NCBI RefSeq assembly: GCF_014851395.1 | Contig: NW_024040040.1 | Coordinates: forward strand, 9,734,711-9,798,710 | Source: Micropterus salmoides | Lineage: Eukaryota > Chordata > Actinopteri > Centrarchiformes > Centrarchidae | Direction of reading: 5' to 3' | Length of the DNA: 64,000 nucleotides | Shown here: positions 1 through 11,009 of the stretch, piece after piece | Layout: each line of letters starts with the position of its first letter | Position numbering within the stretch: position 1 is the first letter of the stretch | Translations under genes and position numbers: made by a program | Notes under the pieces: model-generated | Told to the model about the DNA's origin: nothing | Databases searched by the model: none | The model's input: the letters and a program-made list of their open reading frames with translations, nothing else

Positions 1-1350
1 GAGGGTTCAGGGCTTAGGCTTTAGGGTGGAGTGATTCAGTTCAGTTGGTTCACCCAGAAGATTCGTTCTTTTGAACGCAATGTTCGCAAACCTCACAGTA
101 CTGCTGGTAGCAGTGTAATGGAGCATACATACATGCACATAAATTGTTTGAAATATGATCAGCACTCTTAAGTACATAAGAGTCATGTAACTAGAGCTAT
201 ATATAGATACATATCTTAAAGATTTTTGTTGCCCAGGAGCTTTGAAGTACAGGAAGAGAACAAAATGCATGCCTTAAGTCCCATGCGTTCCAAGTTTTTC
301 CTCTCAAAATGACAAACATTTCCTGGTTCCAGCTTCTCTGTTGTGAGGATTCGACGCTTTTCTTTATCTTATGTAATAAAAAAACGGAATATCTTTAAGC
401 TTTTTATTGATAGTCAGAAAAAACAAGACATCTGGTGAGAATACATTGGGTCTTACATAATTATAATAGGCCTTATTCATTATATTAATGTATAGAATAT
501 TAAGTAATCGATTAATCAGGAAAATAATTCATCAATAATGGAAAGAATAATTAGTGCAGCCCTGGCTCATTTATAAGTGTCCATTTTATAAAAAAGCTGA
601 AAATAATGATTTATGCTAATTTTTTCCAATATAACCAACAAAAGAAGCCTTTTTTCAGATTTAAAACAGTTATGACTGCATCAGAAGCTTAGTCCTTGTG
701 CAAGCAAAGGACAAAATATCCAATTCAAGGTATCGGACGGAGGTAATTCCACAAGTGGCAGGTGGAGCGGGGCTTTCATTTCCTGTCCCGGGGCTGGAGC
801 ATCTGAGAGACCAATAATGCAGCTGCATAATCAGGCTCCATTGCTCTCCCTTGGCCTAAAGGCAGACAGCGGAGACAGAATAGATCCCCTAAGGATTACG
901 GTAAATAAAAAGCGCCTCACGTGCATGTGACAGAGGGAATGAGAAGGAGGCAGGACATTCCCTCTGTCAAACACTGAAACACAAGCCCACAGGGTTTGAT
1001 TGCTCTCTAATGAAGCCTATACTGCTGACGATGTTACAGCCTGCCTCCCGTATAAGGTCAATAAAAGTAATGCAGCACAGACGAAAGGAACGCATGTGAA
1101 TTATTTATTGGGGAAAGATTTGAAATTTTCTCGATACTGCACCACTGGCAGGGGGATTAGAAAGGAAACTCTCGCCCACGTTCAGACTTCATTACCCAAT
1201 CAGCCCTTTTCCACTGGTGTCCCGATAGACAGAGCTCGGGAGACTTATCTCCCCTGGTGTGGGGTTTAATCTCCTCAAGGGGTAGTCAGCATTTTGAGAA
1301 TTATAAGCAAGAAAAATAAACATTCAGAATTACCATGGCTTCTCACACTG
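1..1350. other. No gene seen; AT-rich intergenic
   Basis: I see no coding exon with splice sites or conserved domain on either strand. The sequence is AT-rich with short open frames only. It could be intron or downstream sequence of the minus-strand gene whose probable first exon lies at 2012-2153. Confidence 0.5.
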
Positions 1351-1358
1351 CGCGCACA

Positions 1359-1384
1359 AACACACACACACACACACACACACA
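1359..1384. repeat. (CA)n microsatellite
   Basis: About 13 uninterrupted CA units, preceded by a degenerate CGCGCACAAA stretch. Confidence 0.95.
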
Positions 1385-2011
1385 GCTGCTCATTCTGATA
1401 GTGGCATTATTGATGGAGAGAGGAGCGGCAGCTATTTGGGGGCTGCATGGTGATTGATTGCATACAGAGACTGAAGAACTTGATTTAAGCAAAACTCCTG
1501 ATTGCAAATCATTTTATGCAAAACAGTGTTCGGGCAGGCCGTTGAAAAATGAGGAAAATCAGTGATGGTTAGAAGGTAAAAGTGCATTTTGTTTGTGTAA
1601 CAAAAAATCCAATTTAATATCTGATCAAATTACACTGGGTCCACTGATTACATGTTAAAGCAGGTAATCAGTCATAGGTGGCAGTTTGTAATTAGAGGCA
1701 ACATTGTCCAATAAATTAGTCAGACTTGTTTATATGAAGAAATAAGAAATAGTTTATTTGTTTGCAGTGCCAACAGAAAGAAGGGAAAGAATGACAAATC
1801 CTGATAATAATTTTAACAACAACAAAAAAACAATAAGTAGCCTAACACCTTCTTTTTAAAAAAAAAACATCTGTTTGGAGCCAGCTGTTGCCTTTTGCCT
1901 GATGGAACCATTTGGATGCCACCTGAAGCATAAATACAGTTTAACACCTGCAGCGTTGATGAGCCATGAGAGGCAGCTTGATGGATAAGACCTGAGAATA
2001 GGAAATCTTAC

Positions 2012-2153
2012 CTCTGCTCTTGGTGGCCGGTCTGGGGAGGACAGAGCTGTTCGTACAGCTGATATTATAGTCGGTAACTTCCGTGAGGTTGCCCTGCTCC
2101 ACGCAGCCCGCCGACACCTCCACAACACTCTCATTCCCCGCCTGCAGAGCCAT
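2012..2153 (-). CDS. Probable first coding exon of an unidentified minus-strand gene
   Basis: Reading leftwards, an ATG at 2153 opens 47 codons and ends at a consensus donor (AGAG|GTAAGA) at 2012/2011. The peptide begins MALQAGNESVVEVSAG and ends in PATKSR. It has four N-glycosylation sequons (NES, NLT, NIS, NSS) in 47 residues but no hydrophobic signal segment. This would suit the extracellular N-terminus of a multipass membrane protein such as a receptor, but that is inference. The flanking 2160-2480 is GC-richer than its surroundings, as expected for a 5' UTR or promoter. I do not recognise the family. Later exons would lie left of the window or in 1-2000, where I found none. It could also be a chance open frame beside a good donor. 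Confidence 0.4.
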
Positions 2154-2469
2154 CCTCTCTGGTGACAAGGACGACCGTCAGGAGCGTTATTACACCTTGC
2201 AGAGCTGTTTAAACCTGGAGCCGCACTGGAATCAACTTGCCACCGTCGCCTTTTTCTTCATAACAGCCGCAGAGAGGGCGTTGTGAAACTTGGAGAAAGC
2301 CCAAACTGGAGTTTACAAATTAAAAAAAAATCTAACACCGCGGAATACCTGGAGAACAACCGGACTGTGACTGGTTAATTAAGGTGAAGTCGTGTAGGTG
2401 AAGCGCAGCGCAGCGCTCACTGCTCCGGACTGAAGCCCGACTGTGAAGGAATGGAGCTGCGCTGCTAAG

Positions 2470-2570
2470 GCAACTGAGGAGCTCTCTTTCCCTCTCTATC
2501 TCTCTTTCACACGTAGGCCTACACTCCCTCTCTCTCTCTCTGTCTCTCCCCATCTCTCTCCCTCATCTCA
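2470..2570. repeat. (CT)n-rich tract
   Basis: Interrupted CTCTCT runs lie upstream of the putative exon at 2012-2153. They account for the Arg/Glu-rich open frame on the opposite strand, which I do not consider a gene. Confidence 0.85.
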
Positions 2571-3072
2571 TTCAACTCACGACTGTCACTGTACAACTTA
2601 GCCAAAGCACTACATGAATAGGCCGTCTTATCTGTAGCTTCAAGGTGGGGGTGACTCCAGGTTCCCTCTAAACTGAGAAAATTAGTTTAAATTGTAATTT
2701 TCAAAGTGACAATAGAGCTAAAAGGCAAAGTGGCCATGGAAAGAATCATGGAAATGAGGACAAACCCACACGAAATTATCCCCTTACTTATCCCCTCACC
2801 TTATGGAGCTTTTTAGAATCTTTCAGCTTATTGTTTTGGTTTTATGCCTCACCTTTAGCCACTTCTCATTTCCAAGGCATGCTTTGTTAGGTCCTTCAAT
2901 GTCTGGCCCCCTGGCATGGCACCCCTTGTGTCACCATTCAGAGCAGGGTAAGACCTTTAGAGTCATTGCTCACTGCTAAATATTGGGAAAGTCTTAGGTA
3001 GGTGGGTCGGTTAGAAACTTGACTTTCACCCCAGAGACCGGTGTTTGTTTCAGTGTGAAATATAAAGTGGAC

Positions 3073-3114
3073 ATAATAATAACAACAACAACAATAACAA
3101 CAACAATAATAATA
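3073..3114. repeat. (AAT/AAC)n microsatellite
   Basis: AT-rich trinucleotide repeat abutting the LINE remnant to its right. Confidence 0.9.
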
Positions 3115-3415
3115 AAGCATTGGAAGCGGAGACCATGTTTAAGTATGATATATCTAAGTGGCAGGGTGTAGAGGATGAACAGAAGAGGACCAAGCACTGA
3201 ACCTTGGGGGACGCTTGTGAAAGAGGAGCAATGGAATAGGTACAGTTGTTGATGTTGATGAACTGTTGTCTGTTGGCAAGATAAGATCGAGCCAGGAGAG
3301 TGCAGCGCCAGTGATGTTGGAGTAGGTTTACAGACGGGTGAGGAGAATGAAGTGGTTAATGGTATCGAAGGGTGCAGTGAGGTCGAGCACGATGGTGAGG
3401 TGGTAGTTAAGTCAC
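3115..3415 (-). pseudogene. L2-type LINE reverse transcriptase remnant
   Basis: Read on the minus strand, this contains broken matches to the L2/CR1 reverse transcriptase core: LTIVLDLTAPFDTINH followed by a region ending SVLGP-like LLFILYTLPLRYIILKHGL. These correspond to the D-L-S-A-A-F-D-T and G-V-P-Q-G-S-V-L-G-P motifs seen better preserved at 12750-13080. Stops and frameshifts interrupt it. It is a 5'- and 3'-truncated fragment and not functional. Confidence 0.75.
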
Positions 3416-3419
3416 ATAT

Positions 3420-5440
3420 GTAACAGTTATTTTAACACAATAGTTTTCACTATGTTAACAATGCACCATTTCAAAATTGAGACGTTTCGTAGTGTTAACA
3501 AGTCGGCCTACTTTTATTTGAAACTCTAACCAGATGTTGCATATTTATTGTTGTTAACTCGACCGCAGAGTCCTATAAGTTGCTAAAGGGGTACCCAGGG
3601 TGTTAAAAAGTGACTTCAAGGGGTCTTGATCAAGGGTCCAAATGTGAGGAGTTGGGAGTGATAATGTGTTGGACAGAAATTTGGCATGGGTAGGTGTTGG
3701 GGTTAAGAGAGAGAGATAGGGATGTAACTGCAAATTCTAAACCACTTCCAAGAGCTACACAAAACAACAAATATATGTATTTAGGTGACACTTCTTTTGA
3801 AAAACCGAAAAGACGTTTTGTTTTGAAAGCTCAATACTTGTTATGATGTCAATGGTTTCAGAAAAGGTGGGGCAATGATTGGGAGGTAAGATATGAAAAA
3901 AGGAGATTCCCAAAGCAAAAATCTCACCCAGGGCCCCATGAAAGCTTAGACCGGCCCTGTCTGAATGGCCGTCTTGGCCCTCAATTACAGGATCAATGTC
4001 ACCAATTTTGTTAGAACTTTTCTTTCCTTAAATTGTTTTAATTTCATGTTCCATTTCGGCAGATCGATAACAGAACAATCTTTTTCTGAGAGGGAGTGGA
4101 TACTGCTGATTTCTCTGCTCTGGTGAAAAACCTCCAGGTCTTGCAGGATGTCAGTGGGGGATCATCAGTGGGACAAAGAGCCACAATTCTGCAAGGTTCA
4201 GAGGAGAGTACTGGCTTTCTCTTTCTAAATTGCCTGGTGATTTAAAGCAGAGGATGTGCCATAGTTACAAATTGTTTTTTGGCACAGGAATAGATATTTG
4301 ACATCCTGTGTTTTATACAAGTGTTCTACACACTTTTTGTGAATGCCACTGTCTTGTTTACACTTTGACTGTTTCAAATGATGAAATGTTTTAAACTGGA
4401 GAATTGTCTGGGAGTTTTACTCTAGCCTGTGAAACAACTGTTAAATTTTCCATTGGGCTATCTGGCCGACCCTCACGAAGAAGGTGATGGGCTCTGGGAC
4501 GCCTGATGTGCAGCACAATGACTTTGTTTATGGGGAACAATCTAAGAGTGCCTCAAGGTTTAGTTCATATACTTTCACTTGAGAAATGATGCTGAGGCTG
4601 CGGGGGAGGAGGGGGAGTTAGTTGGCACTGTGGGGGAGGAGGGCTTCAGTATTTGTCTTTGTGATTTGTTCGGTGGTTGCTGTCAGTCCTGCTGATGGTT
4701 TTACAAGTGTTTCTGCCGCTCTTGTTACTGCTTTCATACTGCTTTTGCGTGGGAGGTGTGTTTGTGTATGTGTGTGCGTGGTGCTCCAGCTTTTGCTAAC
4801 ATGTGCTGGTGTTTCTTCTACATTTTTAAAGATAAAGGCTTATTAAAGTAATGCCAAACATCGCTCCCTTCTGCTTCCTCTCAAACCTCTGATGTTGTTG
4901 TTGCTGCTCTGTATTGATTTTCACAGTATAAATGTTTCTCACAGGTCATGACCAGCATGTCTGATAAGATGGGGGAACTATTCCCCGTCTGATTCTCCAG
5001 GGTGTCAGAACATCCTACTCCACTAGAGGAATATTGTTGGCATTTTACTTTAGTACTGCAAGTCCTTGTGTAAAAATCCACTGAAGGGAATGTCAGTCTT
5101 CAATTGTAATGAACACAGATATTTCCGAAAGCTAGAAGCAGGAGAATTGACCTTTAACTTCACAAAATTATAGGTTGCTGCATTGGCAGTGGAATAGTGC
5201 ATGAAGTTATTGTGTGAACCCCCTTGGGGTACAATAATAACATATCTGAGATTATAAAATGAGTGGAATTTTCCTTAGTACATCGTCTTATAATGTCACC
5301 CGACAGACACAACATGATGTGTTTCACCCTCTCAACTCTAAGATAAAGGTCTTCAGAAGGAATTCATACAGTAAATAAAATAATGGTGGACTGTGAGGAT
5401 GAGAGGATGGTGCGGTTATTAAATAAATAATAACATTAAT
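3420..5440. other. No gene seen; non-coding with faint repeats
   Basis: No exon or domain recognised. Around 3895-3965 the minus strand reads CAGGGCCGGTCTAAGC, which resembles a hAT-type terminal sequence, but I could not find the partner end. A TG-rich microsatellite lies near 4755-4785. Confidence 0.5.
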
Positions 5441-6049
5441 GCTGCTGTCAGGTATCAGAATCTGAACCCAAGAGCAGACTGGTGTAGGTGTGAAAAGGTT
5501 ATTATTTGAAACAACAGAATAAATGAAAAACTGAAACTGAACGAGTGGCTGGTGAGTGGGGCTGGGGTTTGATTTGAGTTCAGAGTCCAAAGCATGCTGG
5601 CAGGGGTTGGCTGGCAGGCGGGTGAGGCAGGTGTTTCATGATGATCCAGTGAGTTCAAAGGCAGGCATAGTGAGCTGGGTGGGTGTTCAGAGCAAGAGGT
5701 CTGGCGGTGAGTTACTGAAGACAAGGTAATCCAGTTAGTAACACATACCAATGACACAACAATCCAGCAGAGACAGGAAGGCTGGTCTGTCCTTATGAAG
5801 GCATGGCTGATTGTGTGTGATGAGGGACAGGTGCGTGAGTGGTGATTGTGAGTGAGACTGCCAACACAGGAAAGCCAGAGGACGCATCATCTCCACACTG
5901 AGCAGAAAAGAGGGAACAACACAGACAGACAAAATCAAAACACACCAAGCACGCAGCATCCATCCAAAAAGTCTAAATAAATCTAAACACACTCTTGTAC
6001 CAGATTTCACTTAGGCAGGTGTCACGGCAGGGGGGGACATGACAGCTGC
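5441..6049. mobile_element. Solo-LTR-like element with 5-bp target duplication
   Basis: A 599-bp unit at 5446-6044 starts TGTCAGG, ends CATGACA (short inverted TGTCA/TGACA ends), and is flanked on both sides by GCTGC (5441-5445 and 6045-6049). TG...CA termini plus a 5-bp duplication fit a solo LTR. A non-autonomous DNA element with short inverted ends is the alternative. There is no internal coding sequence. The start, near an AACCCAAGAGCAGAC motif, resembles an abundant teleost interspersed repeat as I remember it, but I cannot name the family. Confidence 0.55.
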
Positions 6050-8650
6050 AGTTGAATATGAGCTTTTTTATGTTAAAATACATACTTACTCAAACTATTT
6101 AACGATATAGGCTAACTGACTTTATGGATAGTTGATAATAGTCTCTCACTGCTTGTGGGATGAATAAAAAAAACAAAAGTTTTATTAAAGCAAATTGAAA
6201 TAGAGATGGTTGTATGAAGTTTGCTGAAGTTTATGTAGCAGAAGCACATTGGTCTCTGTTGTTATCTTGATTTGTAGCAGCCAGGACAACAATAAGTTCA
6301 CTAGTGTTTTTATCCTGTGTCATGATTCAATCTATGCATAACATCTTGTCTTTCTTAGCAATTTAAAGTTATTTGAATTGATATAATTTGCATGTCCAGG
6401 TCCCATGCTGAATTAAATCTGTTTCTGTAATCCTGTAGCAGATGATATGAAATCTGCTTCCCACGTTGGTTGGTGTTTGCTGCCAAACCCTCACTGTTCT
6501 CAAGCTAGTTTTTCAAACTTCCAGGGTCCTTAAAGGGTTTCAGAGGCGCCCCTGGAAAGTAAGGATTTAATTTAATTTCCCTAGAAAATTATTTAATATT
6601 CCCTCCTGTTCATGTATGGATTATAATGACTACTGTAGTCACATATCTCATTATGATTATTACCTCCTCCTGTTGTCAGACAGATGTGGAGTTCACTAGT
6701 GAACGACAAAGTGAAACCTAGAGAAATTTTAGTGAGTCCATGACCATAGGTGTGTGTATTTGGAGGTTTTCGACAACTTATATTTTAGGCTTTCTCTGTC
6801 GCCTGAGGATACTGTCCTAATCCTGTTATGTGAAGAGTAGTTAAGCACATGGACCGGAGGGAGGAAAAGCTAGCCTGGGTCTGTCCAAAGCAAAAAAAAC
6901 AACACCTTCCAGCACCTCCAAAGCTCACTGATTAGCACAAATTATCTTCTTTCCATTACTTTTTGGTTTCATCTAGCCGGACTAGCTGTTATCCCCTGCT
7001 GCCAGTCTTTATGCTAACCCAGGCAAATATTGCTTATTTAATCCACAATTAGAGAGCTTTAGGGCTCTTAGTAGGAATATTTTTTTACTTTGAACAAAGT
7101 CAATATATTTGTTTTCCCCTGCCTCCTGTCTTTTTGCTAAAATAGGCTAGAGCGTCTATAGCTGGCTCTAGCGTCAGACAAGAGACAAACATGAGAATGG
7201 TATCAATCTTCTTAACTAACTTGTATTTTCCAAAAAGTCTGTAAAACTATTATTAATTAGTATCTTACTGAATCTTACTTGTGCTTTTTGTTTAAATAAA
7301 TGTACACCATAAAATGGTACTCTCGTGCCATGTTCACTCTTCGCTCAAAGTAAATAGCTCTCTTCCACAACTGGAAATTTGACATTTAAAAATACGAACA
7401 TGCTACACATTTCCAGAGTAATGACACTGTGAGAGACATTTTATGGTAAACACAGTCACTCACACGTCGGTGTACCACCAGCAGACACTTCACCTCTTAT
7501 TACCCACCGACTCATAAGAACCCTTAGACCCCTCAGGAATGCATGCACCAGTAACCCTCCGTTTTGCGGTCTGTCCAGATGTTTACACAGCTTTTCCTCA
7601 CCACATGCACTCTCCAAGTTAATGCACCTCATAAAACAAAAGAGTCCAATGCTGAAATAAACTGTTGGAGTGATCATATGTTAGATGAAAACTGTCAGGT
7701 GATGCAATGTTTGGCTGGATGTGTCTAAATAAGTCCTGAACTAGAAGAGAAGAATGTTTGAGCACATAAAGTAGCAACAAATAACTAAGCTCTAAGCTCT
7801 AATCCCCAAGAATAATTTCTTATCTCAGCAGTGCATGTTGCCTTAACTATTGATGCTATCAGTGGGGTTAAGGTAATATTATGCATGTGCATACAGACAG
7901 TTTTTGAAATGATGTAAGCTTGCGACTGAGTGCAACATAGTGGCCTGCCGCTCTCATCCAGAAGCATTAGTGCTTTCATCCATCATCATCCATCATCCAA
8001 GAAACAGTTTGTGATGTGTGCTTTGATTCTCTGTCTGGGACACACACCTAAACACACATCTTGGGTTTGTGCACACAGGGCCGAAGCTGAGACAGGTCTT
8101 GTCTCTAGATCTTACAAGCAGCTCATGAATAGACATGATGCACATGTCAGCAAAGGAGCTGGAACAAAGACTTGAGTTGCTGAGGTGTAGTTAACATGCA
8201 AGCATTTTGCTGTCTGGCTATAACCACAAAGCAGCCAGACTGAGACAGAGAGCACTCTGAATAAAGAAAAGACAGCACTCCAACAATAATTAATCTCAAC
8301 GGGCTAAAACTTGAAATATGGTGAGGAACTGCCAAGAAAAGCAGGTTACATAAATTATTAGTTGATAATATGACACTTACATACACTTCTGAATTTCAGG
8401 TGATGAGTTACTCCCTCGACTGACTAGACTGTATATTAGGATAAAACTCTCATTGTATGCTTCTTTATTCAGTTACAGGTGTTTACAAGCACCTGGCGTC
8501 TGCCTTCCTCATGCTACAGGTCTGATCTAAACTCAACATTGTACTGACATCTGCTGGTCAGATGTTACATGAAAGATTTCTACAAACCAACATGTCTGCC
8601 TACATACTGTAAAAGCAGACCTCGCTTTAGTGGCAGCACAAAGTCATTTC
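6050..8650. other. No gene seen; intergenic
   Basis: I see no splice-flanked coding exon, RNA gene or well-bounded transposon here on either strand. Confidence 0.5.
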
Positions 8651-9439
8651 CAGTTAATTCATTATATCTATTATTTAGGGGAATATCTTTGTCACAAACA
8701 CTGTTGACTCTCAACAGAGTTTCAATGTGCAAAACTCTTTTTACCTTTTAAACACAAAATGATGTCCTTCTCAGAAAGTGCAACACAAATCAAATACTCA
8801 GATTTTAGAATACAGCTACCTCAGCACAAGTCAATGCTTTTTAAGTAAAGAGGTTACTACTGCAATGCAGTAATGAAAACAGCAGTGTAAGTCGTGGTTG
8901 AATGCTAATTATTTGCAGTACTGCAGCACTACTGTAGCATACTGTAAAGCAGAAAGTGATAAGTGATGAGTAAAGACGTCTTAGATAAAAACAAACTCTG
9001 CAAACATTTAAAAGTTTGAGCATGCACACAAGGCAACAAGACTATGAAGATTTACAGCTATGCTTGGTGCTCTGTGATGTGATTTTATTGACAAGGAGCT
9101 GGTCACCTCATGAAACTCACATCCCTTTTGTTAAACAGAATAACATGTGCAATACCTGCATTTATGGTCCTACAATGTGGACCTCTGCTCTTTCTCAGTC
9201 TAGCCTTGTTACTGTTTGTTTCATGTATTTGACTTAATGTACCTTATCTAATCTTCTCCCTCTTACAGTCCCCTCCAAAAGTATTGGAACGGTAAGGCAA
9301 ATTCCTGTTGTTCACTGAAGACATTTGGGTTTAAGATCAAAAGATGAGTAAGAGACTAGAGTTCAGAATTTCAGATAGATGTGTTAAAAAACATTTGTAT
9401 TAGACCACAGCAATCTTAGGTGAGCAAAAGTAATGGAAC

Positions 9440-10026
9440 AAATAATCTCAAAAAGTAAATAACATTTAATATTTGACATCGACATCACCAAACTGTAGCA
9501 TTCTTCATATGTGATGCTATTCCAGGCTTTTACCGCAGTTTCTTTCAGTTCTTGTTTGTTTTGGGGTGTTTCTCCCTTCAGTGAAATGCAGCTCTATTGG
9601 GTTAAGGTCAGGTGACAGACTTGGGCAGTCTAAAACCTTTCATTTTCTTCCCCTGATGAAGTCCTTTGTTGTTTTTGGTGTGCTTTGGGTCATTGTCCTG
9701 CTGCATGATAAACTTCCTCCTGATTAGTTTCAATGCATTTCTCCGTAAATTGACAGACAAAATGTTTCCGTACACTTCTGAATTCATTCTGCTGCTACCA
9801 TCATCAGTTACATCATCAATAAATATTAATGAGCCTGTTCCAGAAGCAGCCGTTCACGCCCAAGCCATGACATTACCTCCACCATGCTTCACAGATGAGC
9901 TTGTATGCTTCGGATCATAAGCAGTTCCTTTCTTTCTCCACACTTTGGCCTTTCCATCACTTTGGCACAGATTAATCTCGTCTCATCAGTCTATAAGATT
10001 GTGTTTCAGAACTTTTGCGGCTCATC
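9440..10026 (-). pseudogene. Tc1 transposase, C-terminal piece
   Basis: The minus strand encodes broken Tc1 DDE-domain sequence: a TDET motif near 9970-9990, IMQQDNDPKHTKN around 9680-9705 (second catalytic Asp), and a damaged N-P-I-E segment near 9590-9610. In-frame stops replace conserved Trp codons. It joins the N-terminal piece at 15285-15684 through the 8-bp duplication GGCTCATC. Confidence 0.85.
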
Positions 10027-10694
10027 CAGGGGCGTTTTTAGGATCTTGAAACATTGGGGACTTAGCCCAGCCCATAAAACTTCATATTTGACAATAATTG
10101 ACCCCCCCCCAAAAAAAAGTTAAGTCTGTAAAGCAGTAAAGCAACAGTAAACATCCTCTACTTATATGCCACAACAAAACTCAACAACACTATTAACTGT
10201 CTCATTTTGATGTTGCAATGTGTCTAATTATAATAATATAACAACAAAACTGCAGCAATATGAACCGGGGGGTCTGAGGGTACTCCCCCATAAAATTGTG
10301 AGTGTTAAACACTTAATGTCCTGCATTCTGGTGTTTTTCTGCACCAATTTGCACCTTTTCTGCATTGGTTTATTGTGGAAATCATTTATGTAAAAGGACG
10401 CACAAAATTCAGGTAGCAGGCAGGTGTCTGAATCTTTGTGAGCTGGTTCCACTGGTTGCTTTTAAATGACTTGAAGGCTGGCAATTCTGCCTTCAGATGT
10501 TATGACTGATTACTCTTTGATCGTCCTTGATACTGAATTGTGATGAATATTTAACAACATTTTGATATTTTATGACCTTGTAACTGATTATTTATTCCCA
10601 TCTTAAATGTGCAATTGTCTTACTGCCTGCCTTGGCCAGGACACTGTTGGAAAAATAGATGCAATGCAATTTGCTTTGCTTGTTGATTATATGT

Positions 10695-10742
10695 AATTTA
10701 GCTATTTCTACAATTTTATTTAGCTATTTCTACAATTTTATA
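10695..10742. repeat. 22-bp tandem duplication
   Basis: The block TTTAGCTATTTCTACAATTT is repeated directly in tandem just before the L2 5' region. Confidence 0.8.
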
Positions 10743-11009
10743 TCTACAACCCAGAGTTGAGACCAGGAGGCAGAGTCGCAGTTTAACACACTTCTCTGCC
10801 CTTCTTTTTCAGCAGTTACCCACCCAAAACCCTACGCAGAGTCGCAGTCTAACACACTTCTCTGCTCCTCCATTTCAGGAGTTACTTAGTGAAAACCCTA
10901 TAGTGACGGTGTCTGCCCCCCGACCATCGAAATTATTTAAAAAGGTAAACAGAAGAGGAGCTGTGCATAAAAACCTCATAAAAATTAAAACCACAAGAGC
11001 AATAGTGCA

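Noticed and set aside
3895..3965. hAT element ending CAGGGCCGGTCTAAGC (minus)
   Set aside because: Only one terminus could be found and no 8-bp duplication, so no element was called.
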